Of a stretch of 64,000 nt of DNA, positions 17,870-28,554 are shown in pieces (the stretch's first letter is position 1; each line of letters begins with the position of its first letter). Source of the DNA: Motiliproteus sediminis (GTDB lineage: Bacteria > Pseudomonadota > Gammaproteobacteria > Pseudomonadales > Balneatricaceae). The notes under the pieces are model-generated. The model was not told the origin of the DNA. It did no database searches and saw nothing but the letters and a program-made list of their open reading frames with translations. Position numbers and translations under genes: made by a program. The stretch covers positions 372,001-436,000 of the forward strand of contig NZ_JAERQK010000003.1 in the NCBI RefSeq assembly GCF_017912535.1. The letters run 5' to 3'.

Positions 17870-18889
17870 TTAATCGGCGCGCGGCGAGCTGCCGGATAAT
17901 CCGGTGATCAGCTGCGCCAGTAGATCCCATGGAGCGGCGGGTGACATCCCCTTGATGGCCTGGTCGGCGGCGGCACACTGTTGCAGCAGGTGCTCCAGCC
18001 GGCGGGGAGGGGTACGACTGAGGGCTGCGCCCACCAGTGATTTGCGCTTGCCCCAGATGCGGTGCTTTTTGCACTGGGCGTCGCTGGGCGGTGCGCCTCG
18101 GCATTCCAGGGCCAATTCAAGCAGGGTACGGATTTCGCGGCTGAGCGACCAGAGAACCAGCGTTGCCTCGACACCTTCGCTGCGCAAGCCCTGCAACACC
18201 TTGAGGCTACGGCCGGTCTTGCCGGCGAGGGCAGCGTCGGTCAGAGTGAATACGTCAAAGCGCGCGCTATCGCTAACGCCGCTGATGATCTGCTCTTCAT
18301 CGACGCAGCCGGTTATACCCGCCAGCTTGAGTTTTTCAATCTCCTGACTGGCAGCCAGCAGGTTGCCTTCAACCCGCTCAGCCAACAGTTGCGCCGCTGA
18401 TGGGGTGCAGCTGAGACCGGCGGCCTGAAAGCGGCGGTTGATCCAGCCCGGCAGTTGCGCCATTTCGACCGGCCAGAACGCCAGCGTAGCGCCGGCGTTG
18501 TCGATCGCCTTGAACCAGCGGGTTTTCTGCGTGGCCGCGTCAATGCGGGGGGTATAGATCAGTAGTAGGGTGTCGGGAGAGGGTGAACTGAGATACTGCT
18601 CCAGAATGGGGCCGCCCTTCTGGCCCGGCTTGCCGTTGGGAATGTGCAGCTCCAGCAGGAGCTTGTCTGAGAACAGCGACAGGCTGTTGGCGCGCTCCAG
18701 CAGGTTTTCCCACTGAAAACCGGCATCTGCGTGGAGGGTTTCCCGTTCGGCGTAGCCGGCGTTGCGCGCCGTTGCACGCAGGGTAGTGGCGGCTTCCTGA
18801 ATCAGCAACGGCTCATCGCCGGAGAGCAGATAGACCGGCAGCAGTGAGCGCTGCAGATGGCCTGAGAGCTGTTCCGGGGTAAGCTTCAT
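17870..18889 (-). CDS. holA: DNA polymerase III subunit delta HolA
   Basis: A 339-residue clamp-loader subunit that opens the beta clamp. Visible family features: LLPVYLLSGDEPLLIQEA near the N-terminus, FSDKLLLELHIPNGKPG, then ARFDVFTLTDAALAGKTGRSLKVLQGLRSEG, and the C-terminal TPPRRLEHLLQQCAAADQAIKG helix bundle. It overlaps lptE by 4 nt in the conserved order leuS-lptE-holA. The downstream side runs into the minor pilin operon after 140 nt, with only a weak A/T-flanked inverted repeat (about 17856-17870) as a possible end signal. Confidence 0.95.
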   Translation of the reverse strand: MKLTPEQLSGHLQRSLLPVYLLSGDEPLLIQEAATTLRATARNAGYAERETLHADAGFQWENLLERANSLSLFSDKLLLELHIPNGKPGQKGGPILEQYLSSPSPDTLLLIYTPRIDAATQKTRWFKAIDNAGATLAFWPVEMAQLPGWINRRFQAAGLSCTPSAAQLLAERVEGNLLAASQEIEKLKLAGITGCVDEEQIISGVSDSARFDVFTLTDAALAGKTGRSLKVLQGLRSEGVEATLVLWSLSREIRTLLELALECRGAPPSDAQCKKHRIWGKRKSLVGAALSRTPPRRLEHLLQQCAAADQAIKGMSPAAPWDLLAQLITGLSGSSPRAD

Positions 18890-19389
18890 GAACCGGACGC
18901 GGTGGTTGCTAACGCCAGGTAGCGGCGTATCACCTGGCTGGCGATATTCTGCCGCAGCTCATCCCGCAGCAGCGCTTCTTCAGCCTGCATGGCGTTGATG
19001 TTGTTCTCGTCGTAGCGATAGGTTCGTTCTGCGCTGACTTCGAGTGGCCCGGTGGCACTGTCGCCGTTGCGATCGAAAATTTCGAAGCGCAGCTGCGAGC
19101 GCAGCTCGTACTCTTCAGTTTTGCCGCGGGTGTTAAGGCTGGCGGCGCGGCGGTTAAAACCCTCGGAGTAGAGTGCGATCCGGTAGTGAGTCTCGCGGGG
19201 TGGGCTGACCAGCTCGATACCGTTGGCACGTAGCTGGCGTTCCAGCGTCTGGTAGACCGGCGTGCTGCTGTCGCCCTCCAGAGTCAGGGTCTGCAGCGCT
19301 TCGGGAACGGCCACTAATCCGCGCAGCTGAAAGCCGCAGCCTGCCAATAGCAGGCTGAGGCTAAGCGGAAGCAGCAGCCGGCGGATCAT
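18886..19389 (-). CDS. lptE: LPS-assembly lipoprotein LptE
   Basis: An outer-membrane lipoprotein of about 167 residues that plugs LptD and helps place lipopolysaccharide in the outer leaflet. The signal peptide MIRRLLLPLSLSLLLAGC ends in the lipobox LAGC and is followed by the family hallmark GFQLRG. The open frame extends well upstream in the shadow of leuS, but the ATG at 19389, 1 nt after the leuS stop, sits directly before the signal peptide. It overlaps holA by 4 nt. Confidence 0.95.
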   Translation of the reverse strand: MIRRLLLPLSLSLLLAGCGFQLRGLVAVPEALQTLTLEGDSSTPVYQTLERQLRANGIELVSPPRETHYRIALYSEGFNRRAASLNTRGKTEEYELRSQLRFEIFDRNGDSATGPLEVSAERTYRYDENNINAMQAEEALLRDELRQNIASQVIRRYLALATTASGS

Positions 19390-19390
19390 C

Positions 19391-22000
<2,610 letters not shown>

Positions 22001-22041
22001 TTAAAACGCAAAGGCGGCATTGTGGTGGTTGCCGCCTTTGC
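22001..22041 (-). promoter_or_regulatory. Terminator-like hairpin in the leuS leader (candidate attenuator)
   Basis: A perfect 12-bp inverted repeat (22008-22019 and 22030-22041, loop of 10 nt) lies immediately upstream of the leuS start on the minus strand. Read in the leuS direction the stem is followed by GTTTTAA and then the ATG. This gives the layout of an intrinsic terminator or of a hairpin that covers the ribosome entry site. No leucine-rich leader peptide and no T-box motif are visible. Function is inferred. Confidence 0.55.
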
Positions 22042-22125
22042 AGTCAAAGGTAAATCGGAATTTAGCGACTAGGATACAATAGAAGGCGCAGTGCAGATAA
22101 GGGTTTTCAGCCAACGGAGTCGTCG

Positions 22126-22674
22126 ATGGATCCTTCCAAAAAAGAAGATGAACGCAGCTCTCTCAGCGAGAGTGCCGTAGCCGCGTACGACCGGATCGTC
22201 GAGCGGGTCTACCGCTCGGTCGAGGATCTGGAGGAGCATTCGTGGCCCTATATCAAAGACAAGATTGAAGAAGCCGCGGAACTGGAGCTGGCGGCCCGTG
22301 AAATGACCCGCGAAGAGCTGGATCTGCTGTCGGCCTACGTCAAGCGGGATATCAGCGAGCTGGGTCGGATCGCACACAAAACCGGAGAGAGCATCGCGGC
22401 GTTACTGAAGTTTGATCTGAATGCGCTGGAACAGCGCGTGGTCGACATGTTCGGTTTGCTGGCGGACCCGGCTACGGTGGATCAGATGGAGCTGGCTCAG
22501 CGGTTGGATCACGGTGCGGAAACCTATCTGGCCGGGGAAGTGGCGGGCGTTGGCGCGCTACGCTGTCTCTCCTGCGGACAGTTGGCCGTGTTGACAGAGA
22601 CGGCGCTTATCGAACCTTGCCATCAGTGTGCCGGGCGTTACTTCGAGCGCGAGCCCTCCCCGCCGATGGTGTGA
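22126..22674 (+). CDS. ybeL: Zinc-ribbon protein YbeL (DUF1451)
   Basis: A 182-residue protein, divergent from leuS. The N-terminal two thirds is a charged helical region (ERVYRSVEDLEEHSWPYIKDKIEEAAELE), and the C-terminus is a zinc ribbon with CLSC and CHQC pairs about 30 residues apart. The family is widespread in proteobacteria with no established function. The last 68 nt overlap the 3' end of lnt on the other strand, so the second CxxC of the ribbon is encoded antisense to the Lnt tail. A TACAAT -10-like box is at 22075-22080, without a matching -35. Confidence 0.9.
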   Translation: MDPSKKEDERSSLSESAVAAYDRIVERVYRSVEDLEEHSWPYIKDKIEEAAELELAAREMTREELDLLSAYVKRDISELGRIAHKTGESIAALLKFDLNALEQRVVDMFGLLADPATVDQMELAQRLDHGAETYLAGEVAGVGALRCLSCGQLAVLTETALIEPCHQCAGRYFEREPSPPMV

Positions 22675-24178
22675 TCAGCTGGTATCGCCGGCGCCAACCG
22701 ATGACCCCCAGGATCAGGGTGCACAGAAGCAGCAGCGGTGTCGATCCGAGACGGGTGAAGGGTGTGGTGCCGCTCATCGCTGACACTTCGCCACGCAATA
22801 TTTCGGTTTTGAACTGCGTCGATTGGGCGATCACCTGGCCTGTTTCGTCGATCAATGCGCTGATGCCATTGTTGGTGCCGCGGATCAGCTGACGGCCGTT
22901 TTCCAGCGCACGCATACGGGCCATCTGCAGGTGTTGGTGAGGCGCAAGGCTGTCACCGAACCAGGCATCATTGCTGATGGTGAGAAGAAAGTCGCTTTGC
23001 AGCGCCGCTTCCCGAACCAGTTCCGGATAGACGATCTCATAGCAGATAAAGGGCGCCAAAGCGTAATCTCCGCTACGTAGCGGCGGTTGGTGCGATGGCC
23101 CCAGGCTGAAGCTGGACATCGGTAGATCGAAAAAGCGGATCAGGCCGCGGAGCCAGCCTTCCAGCGGCACATATTCGCCAAACGGCACCAGGCGCTGTTT
23201 GTGATACAGCCCGCTGGCGCCGGCAAGTCCTGCCACTGAATTGTGGTAGCGCCAGCCATCGGGCTTGGCGAGCCGGGTTGCTGCGCCGGTGATCAAGCCG
23301 ATCTGGCGGTCATCCAGTAGCCGCAGCAAGGGTTCCAGCCGGGGGAGTGCTTGATCCAGCAGGAGAGGCAGGGCTGTCTCTGGCCACAGGATCAGGTCGG
23401 TGTCATCCAATTGGCGGCTGGGTTCAATGTAGCGCTGCAGTATCTGTTCGCGCTGTTGTGGCAGCCATTTGAGTTGCTGGGCAATATTTCCCTGCACAAT
23501 GCTGATCCGCAGCGGCGAGGGCTGTGGCGTAACCCAGTTGACGGGCGACCATGCAGCGCCGCTTCCCAGCAGTAGCGCGACTGAGATGGCTGCGCTCCAG
23601 CGAACGCTGGCACTGGTGGCGGAGATCAGCAGCCATAGCCCGGCTGATACCGATGCGAGGATAAAACTGACGCCATACACCCCGGCGACCGGGGCCCAAC
23701 TGGCAAGGGGGGTGTCGAGTGCGGCATAGCCACTCAGGAGCCAGGGAAAACCGGTCAAAAAGGTGCTGCGGAACCATTCACCCAGCACCCATAGGGCTGG
23801 AAAGCCAAACGCGATGCTGAGTGGGTGGGTTAGCCGTAACCGCCGCAGAAGCCAAGCCGGGAGCGCAAAAAACAGAGCGATGCCGGCGACGAACAGTGCC
23901 GTCAGCAAGGCCGCGAGGGGGATAGGCGCCGGGCCGAATTGATGGATGCTGACAAACACCCATGAGACACCAGTGGCGTAAAAACCGACGCCAAACAACC
24001 AGCCGGACAGCGCAGGCCGGTCGGCGCTGCCGATGAGTCCCAGAAACAGGGTCATCGACAACAGCGTCAGTGGCCAGGCATCCACCGGGGCGAAGCCCAA
24101 AGGTGCCAATGTGCCGGCGAGTAGCGTAAGCAAATTACGCAGGGTGCCGGTACCCGGCAGCTTTGCAAGCGGAAGCAT
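22607..24178 (-). CDS. lnt: Apolipoprotein N-acyltransferase Lnt
   Basis: A 523-residue inner-membrane enzyme that adds the third acyl chain to lipoproteins, using phospholipid. N-terminal hydrophobic helices precede a periplasmic nitrilase-like domain. The catalytic triad is visible: Glu in ILWPETALPLL, Lys in YHKQRLVPFGEYVPLE and Cys in APFICYEIVYPE. A final membrane helix (TPLLLLCTLILGVIGW) is followed by a basic tail that overlaps ybeL. The gene starts 7 nt after corC in a minus-strand operon miaB-phoH-ybeY-corC-lnt. Confidence 0.96.
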   Translation of the reverse strand: MLPLAKLPGTGTLRNLLTLLAGTLAPLGFAPVDAWPLTLLSMTLFLGLIGSADRPALSGWLFGVGFYATGVSWVFVSIHQFGPAPIPLAALLTALFVAGIALFFALPAWLLRRLRLTHPLSIAFGFPALWVLGEWFRSTFLTGFPWLLSGYAALDTPLASWAPVAGVYGVSFILASVSAGLWLLISATSASVRWSAAISVALLLGSGAAWSPVNWVTPQPSPLRISIVQGNIAQQLKWLPQQREQILQRYIEPSRQLDDTDLILWPETALPLLLDQALPRLEPLLRLLDDRQIGLITGAATRLAKPDGWRYHNSVAGLAGASGLYHKQRLVPFGEYVPLEGWLRGLIRFFDLPMSSFSLGPSHQPPLRSGDYALAPFICYEIVYPELVREAALQSDFLLTISNDAWFGDSLAPHQHLQMARMRALENGRQLIRGTNNGISALIDETGQVIAQSTQFKTEILRGEVSAMSGTTPFTRLGSTPLLLLCTLILGVIGWRRRYQLITPSAGRARARSNARHTDGKVR

Positions 24179-24185
24179 GGGCTGG

Positions 24186-25037
24186 TTACTCTGCGTCGAG
24201 TACGGATACCTGGACCAGGCGAATGCGGCGGTTGTCTGAATTAAGCACTCGGAAGCTGAACCCGTCTATCTCTACCGATTCATCCCGTGCCGGCAAACGC
24301 CCGAATCCCTGGGTGATAATGCCACCGATGGTGTCGAACTCGCTGTCGCTGAACGTGCTGCCGAAGCGCTGGTTAAAGTCGTCGATCGGGGTTAGCGCCT
24401 TGACCAGGTAGCAGTTGGCTTCTATCTGCTTGATCTGGGTGTCATCTTCGTCGTCGTCGTACTCGTCTTCGATATCACCAACGATCTGCTCCAGAACGTC
24501 TTCAATGGTAACCAGGCCCGCGATGCCGCCATATTCATCCACCACTACCGCCATGTGGTTGCGGTTATCGCGAAACTCCTTCAGCAGAATGTTCAGCCGT
24601 TTGCTCTCCGGGACAAAGATCGCGGGGCGTAGATGGTTACGGATACTGAATTCGTCGATCCCGCCACTGAGAAAATAGGGCAGCAGGTCTTTGGCCAGCA
24701 GAATGCCGATTACTTCGTCGGGGGAGTCTCCGATCACCGGGAAACGGGAGTGGGCTGATGCGATCATCTCCGGCAGGAACTCCCGTGGTGGTACGTTGGA
24801 ATCGATCACCACCATCTGCGGGCGTGGGATCATGATCTCGCGGACCTGAAGGTCGGATACCTCCATGGCACCTTCGATAATGCGCAGCGCCTCGGGGTCA
24901 AGCAGGTTGGCTTTTTCGGCGTTGCGAAGCAGACCCCGCAAGTCGTCTCGATCTTTAGGCTCATCGGAAAAAGCCTGTGTTATTCGGTCCAGCCAGGATC
25001 GCTGACCCTGACCGTTACTCGATCGATCTTCGCTCAT
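24186..25037 (-). CDS. corC: CBS-pair protein CorC (magnesium/cobalt homeostasis)
   Basis: A 283-residue soluble protein with two CBS domains ([44 protein letters not shown]) and a C-terminal transporter-associated domain ([31 protein letters not shown]). Orthologues modulate Mg2+ and Co2+ efflux; the exact role is debated. It overlaps ybeY by 4 nt and lies 7 nt before lnt. The family order ybeY-corC-lnt is conserved in gammaproteobacteria. Confidence 0.94.
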   Translation of the reverse strand: MSEDRSSNGQGQRSWLDRITQAFSDEPKDRDDLRGLLRNAEKANLLDPEALRIIEGAMEVSDLQVREIMIPRPQMVVIDSNVPPREFLPEMIASAHSRFPVIGDSPDEVIGILLAKDLLPYFLSGGIDEFSIRNHLRPAIFVPESKRLNILLKEFRDNRNHMAVVVDEYGGIAGLVTIEDVLEQIVGDIEDEYDDDEDDTQIKQIEANCYLVKALTPIDDFNQRFGSTFSDSEFDTIGGIITQGFGRLPARDESVEIDGFSFRVLNSDNRRIRLVQVSVLDAE

Positions 25038-25513
25038 TGTCCTTCCGGTGCCTCGTAGTGCGTTTCGTAGGGGGCGGGGATGCCCAGTTTGCCGAGTATG
25101 CGGGTTTCCAGTGCTTCCATCTCTTCCGCCTCCCTGTCATCGATATGATCGTAACCAAGCAGGTGGAGCGTACCGTGTATGACCATATGGGCCCAGTGGT
25201 GTTGCAGCGGCTTGCTCTGCTGCGCCGCCTCCATAGCAACCACCGGTGCGCAAATCACCAGATCGCCGAGCAAGTTTAGTTCGATTCCCTCGGGAACTTC
25301 AAAGGGAAAAGATAAGACATTAGTGGGCTTGTCCTTGCCCCGATAGTCACGGTTGAGCTGTTGGCTTTCGCTCTGGTCCACCAGGCGTATGGTGACCTCC
25401 ACGGGATCAGCCAGACTGGCGGTGACCGCTTCTACCCACTGCTGCAGCTGTTCGGCCGAGGGCAGGTCGGGCTGGTCGCTGGCAATCTGCAGGTCTATAC
25501 AGGCGCCGCTCAT
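25034..25513 (-). CDS. ybeY: Endoribonuclease YbeY
   Basis: A 159-residue zinc-dependent RNase needed for 16S rRNA 3'-end maturation and late ribosome quality control. The metal site is in [21 protein letters not shown] (three histidines), and the conserved block [18 protein letters not shown] is present. It overlaps phoH and corC by 4 nt on each side, so translation in this operon is likely coupled. Confidence 0.96.
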   Translation of the reverse strand: MSGACIDLQIASDQPDLPSAEQLQQWVEAVTASLADPVEVTIRLVDQSESQQLNRDYRGKDKPTNVLSFPFEVPEGIELNLLGDLVICAPVVAMEAAQQSKPLQHHWAHMVIHGTLHLLGYDHIDDREAEEMEALETRILGKLGIPAPYETHYEAPEGQ

Positions 25514-26493
25514 CCTTTGTGGTCGCCCTGGGCCTGCTGCTCATCATGGGCATCATAGGCTTGTACTATCCGTTGAACCAACGGGTGGCGCACGACATCG
25601 CGAGCATCGAACTGGGTAAAGCCGATCCCTTCAACGCCATGCAGTACCTGCTGGGCATGCCGCAATCCAGAGAGGGCTCCGCGTGGCAGATCGACCTGGG
25701 TCAGGTCGCCGGTGATGACGGCGGTGGAGCCGAAACCGATGCGGGTCAGGAACATTTTCATCTGCTCCTTGGTGGTGTTCTGGCTTTCATCGAGAATCAC
25801 AAAGGCGTGGTTGAGGGTGCGGCCACGCATGTAAGCCAGCGGTGCCACTTCGATCACATTGCGTTCAATCAGTCGGCTGACGGTGTCGAACCCGAGCATC
25901 TCGTAGAGCGCGTCGTATAGGGGGCGCAGGTAAGGGTCGATCTTCTGTGCCAGATCGCCGGGCAGAAAACCGAGCTTTTCCCCGGCTTCTACGGCGGGGC
26001 GAACCAGCAGAATACGGCGGACCTGGTCGCGCTCCAGCGCATCAACCGCACAGGCTACGGCGAGGTAGGTCTTGCCGGTGCCGGCCGGACCGATACCGAA
26101 GTTGATGTCCAGCTCACGGATCGAGCGGACATAGTTCTGCTGGTGTTCACCGCGGGGCCGGATCAGGACCTTGCGGGTTTGGATGGTGTCGCCTTGTTTG
26201 CCTGTCTGGCCCTGCTGCGCCACGGCGGCTTCCTGCAGCGACAGATGCACCATCTCTGGCGTCAGTTCGGTGCCCTGGCTTGCCTGCCGGTAAAGATTTT
26301 TGAGGAGGGTGGTGGCCGCGCGGGTCTTGCTATCTTCGCCCACCAGCTGAAAGTTGTTGCCGCGATTGCGTATCTGTACGCCAACGCGCACTTCAATCAG
26401 TTTCAGGTGTTCATCCAGCTGCCCGCACAGGTTGGCCAGATGGGTGGGGTTGTCGGGTTCCAGTGTCAGTTTTACTGCGGTTTCGGTGCTCAA
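25510..26493 (-). CDS. ybeZ: PhoH family ATPase (YbeZ)
   Basis: A 327-residue PhoH-like NTPase, considered a partner of YbeY in RNA metabolism. Walker A is [12 protein letters not shown] and Walker B is FVILDESQN. Other PhoH signatures are [17 protein letters not shown], followed by [11 protein letters not shown], and [11 protein letters not shown]. The start codon is read as TTG at 26493 (MSTETAVKL), with a GAGG ribosome site about 12 nt upstream; no in-frame ATG gives a complete N-terminus. miaB precedes it by 73 nt. Confidence 0.94.
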   Translation of the reverse strand: MSTETAVKLTLEPDNPTHLANLCGQLDEHLKLIEVRVGVQIRNRGNNFQLVGEDSKTRAATTLLKNLYRQASQGTELTPEMVHLSLQEAAVAQQGQTGKQGDTIQTRKVLIRPRGEHQQNYVRSIRELDINFGIGPAGTGKTYLAVACAVDALERDQVRRILLVRPAVEAGEKLGFLPGDLAQKIDPYLRPLYDALYEMLGFDTVSRLIERNVIEVAPLAYMRGRTLNHAFVILDESQNTTKEQMKMFLTRIGFGSTAVITGDLTQVDLPRGALSGLRHAQQVLHGVEGIGFTQFDARDVVRHPLVQRIVQAYDAHDEQQAQGDHKG

Positions 26494-26524
26494 GGAAACT
26501 ACTCACCTCGCGATGGAAGACAAT

Positions 26525-26545
26525 GAGACACAGGCGCTGTGCCTC
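26525..26545 (-). terminator. Small hairpin between miaB and phoH
   Basis: In the minus-strand transcript a 9-bp stem with one G-U pair and a 3-nt loop can form (26525-26533 with 26537-26545). No T-run follows, so it is more likely a pausing or processing structure than a terminator. It sits in the 73-nt gap between miaB and the TTG start of phoH. Confidence 0.3.
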
Positions 26546-26566
26546 TCAGTATGGTTCGGCTCTGGC

Positions 26567-27910
26567 CTAGTCGGCAAGTTCCGCTGGCAGCAGTTCGCCG
26601 GCGAGGCTGTTGGGGTAGGCCTTGTCGATGCGAACGGTTACGAACTGGCCGATCAGCTCGGGATCATCGGTGCTGAAGTTGACCACGCGATTGTTTTCGG
26701 TGCGTCCCTGTAGTTTGCCAGGGTCTTTTTTGGAGAATCCGCTCACCAGAATGCGCTGCTCCGTGCCTACCATCGCCTCGCTGATCGCCATTGCCTGTCC
26801 GTTGATGCGTTGCTGCAAAATCGCCAGACGCTGCTTCTTGGTGTCGTCATCGGTGCTGTCAGGCAGCTCCGCCGCCGGGGTGCCGGGACGGGCGCTATAG
26901 ATGAAGCTGAAAGAGTGGTCGAAGCCGATATCATGAATCAGGTTCATGGTCGCTTCAAAGTCAGCCGCGGTCTCGCCAGGGAAGCCGATGATGAAGTCGG
27001 AGCTCAGGCTGATCCCCGGTCGGGCTTTGCGCAGCCGGCGGATAATCGACTTGTACTCCAGCGCGGTGTGGCCGCGTTTCATGGCGGCCAGAATGCGGTC
27101 GGAGCCGCTCTGGACCGGCAGGTGGACGTGGTTGACCAGCTCGGGGATGTCGGCGAAGGCCTGAATCAGGCTATCGCCGAACTCCATCGGATGCGAGGTG
27201 GTGAAGCGGATGCGGTCAATACCGTCAATGGCGGCGACCAGATGCAGTAGTTCAGCCAGGTCGGCGGTTTCACCATCGCCGGTAGCACCGCGATACGCGT
27301 TGACGTTCTGTCCCAGCAGATTGACTTCGCGAACCCCCTGTTCGGCCAGTTGCTCGATCTCCTGCAGGACGTCACCCAAGGGGCGCGAGACCTCTTCGCC
27401 TCGGGTGTAGGGTACTACGCAGAAGGTGCAGTACTTGCTGCAGCCTTCCATGACGGAAACAAAGGCTTCCGCACCCTCAACCTTGGGCGCGGGCAGGCGA
27501 TCGAACTTTTCGATCTCCGGGAAGCTGACGTCGACCAACCCGCTTTGGCCCTGATGGGTCAGATCGACCATCTCGGGAATGCGATGCAGGGTCTGCGGGC
27601 CGAACACCATGTCAACATAGGGTGCCCGGCTGCGGATGGCGGCGCCCTCCTGGCTGGCGACGCAGCCGCCAACGCCAATGACCAGTTCGGGGCGCTGCTC
27701 CTTGAGCTTTTTCCAGCGGCCCAGCTGGTGGAATACCTTTTCCTGTGCTTTTTCGCGAATCGAGCAGGTATTGAGGAGCAGAATATCCGCTTCGTCGGCG
27801 TTGTCGGTGACCTCCATCTCATGGCTTTCCCCCAGCAGGTCAGCGATGCGCGAGGAATCGTACTCGTTCATCTGACAGCCGTGGGTTTTGATGTAAAGCT
27901 TCTTTGCCAT
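26567..27910 (-). CDS. miaB: tRNA-2-methylthio-N6-dimethylallyladenosine synthase MiaB
   Basis: A 447-residue methylthiotransferase modifying A37 of tRNAs that read UNN codons. The N-terminal MTTase domain has cysteines in [21 protein letters not shown] and GVGGCVAS, which bind the auxiliary cluster. The radical SAM site is [17 protein letters not shown]-terminal TRAM domain ends the protein ([15 protein letters not shown]). First gene of the minus-strand operon leading to lnt; the promoter is probably the TATAAT at 27971-27976. Confidence 0.97.
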   Translation of the reverse strand: MAKKLYIKTHGCQMNEYDSSRIADLLGESHEMEVTDNADEADILLLNTCSIREKAQEKVFHQLGRWKKLKEQRPELVIGVGGCVASQEGAAIRSRAPYVDMVFGPQTLHRIPEMVDLTHQGQSGLVDVSFPEIEKFDRLPAPKVEGAEAFVSVMEGCSKYCTFCVVPYTRGEEVSRPLGDVLQEIEQLAEQGVREVNLLGQNVNAYRGATGDGETADLAELLHLVAAIDGIDRIRFTTSHPMEFGDSLIQAFADIPELVNHVHLPVQSGSDRILAAMKRGHTALEYKSIIRRLRKARPGISLSSDFIIGFPGETAADFEATMNLIHDIGFDHSFSFIYSARPGTPAAELPDSTDDDTKKQRLAILQQRINGQAMAISEAMVGTEQRILVSGFSKKDPGKLQGRTENNRVVNFSTDDPELIGQFVTVRIDKAYPNSLAGELLPAELAD

Positions 27911-27970
27911 GGATTCAACAACCTCTGTGTGCTTCTGCGGAGCGGATAACCGCTCAGCGTAAAACGGCTG

Positions 27971-28001
27971 ATTATACCACGTGCGACCGGTCCGACAGCA
28001 A
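27971..28001 (-). promoter_or_regulatory. Putative sigma-70 promoter of miaB
   Basis: On the minus strand a perfect TATAAT (27976-27971) lies about 60 nt before the miaB ATG, with TTGCTG (28001-27996) as the likely -35 at a slightly long 19-nt spacing. The -35 overlaps a 17-bp palindrome (27993-28009), a natural place for a repressor or activator. Confidence 0.5.
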
Positions 28002-28009
28002 TGCTGTCG
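27993..28009. promoter_or_regulatory. 17-bp perfect palindrome between miaB and the DUF1820 gene (operator candidate)
   Basis: The sequence CGACAGCAATGCTGTCG is an 8-1-8 perfect inverted repeat. It overlaps the -35 of the putative miaB promoter and lies 85 nt upstream of the divergent DUF1820 gene. No T-run follows in either direction, so it resembles a protein-binding site more than a terminator. The cognate protein is not recognised. Confidence 0.45.
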
Positions 28010-28093
28010 TGCGCGTAATAGCGGTGGAGAAGGGCGCTTTTATAACGTCGAGGGAGCGCCTAAAATGGCGCAAATTTTCTGAGCAATGACACT

Positions 28094-28411
28094 ATGGCCA
28101 GCAAACATCTCTACCGCGTAATGTTCGTCAATCAGGACCAGTTGTTCGAAGTCTATGCCCGTGCGGTCTATAGCTCTGATTTATATGGTTTTGTCGAGAT
28201 CGAGGAACTCGTTTTCGGGTCGCAGTCGCAGGTGGTGGTCGATCCCGGCGAAGAAAAACTGAAGAACCTGTTTCAGGACGTCAAGCGGAGCTTCATCCCT
28301 ATGCACGCAGTAGTGCGCATTGACGAAGTGGCGAAGGAGGGGGTGAGCAAAATCTCGGACGCCAAAGGATCGGTGGCGGCCTTCCCCGTGACGCTGCCCA
28401 AACGCGATTAA
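28094..28411 (+). CDS. DUF1820 family protein
   Basis: A 105-residue cytosolic protein matching the DUF1820 family of gammaproteobacteria (KHLYRVMFVNQDQLFEVYAR start; GFVEIEELVFG; VVDPGEEKLKNLFQDVKRSFIPMHAVVRIDEV). Function is unknown. It is divergent from miaB, as in several related genomes. A TAAAAT -10-like box at 28061-28066 lies close to the start. No membrane segment or metal site is visible. Confidence 0.85.
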   Translation: MASKHLYRVMFVNQDQLFEVYARAVYSSDLYGFVEIEELVFGSQSQVVVDPGEEKLKNLFQDVKRSFIPMHAVVRIDEVAKEGVSKISDAKGSVAAFPVTLPKRD

Positions 28412-28554
28412 TCCCCGGATGACGGATCGATGCGGAGTTGATGGCGGTCAGCTTTTGTCAGGCTAGCGGTTGTAACCCCTTCGACAGCGGTTAAACTGGC
28501 TCAATGAGATGGCCAGAGAAGGCCGTGATGCGTTGCTGAAACAGGGGAGTGCCG

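Noticed and set aside
22008-22041. T-box riboswitch for leuS
   Set aside because: No T-box consensus or specifier loop is visible and the class is not expected in gammaproteobacteria; only a plain hairpin is seen.
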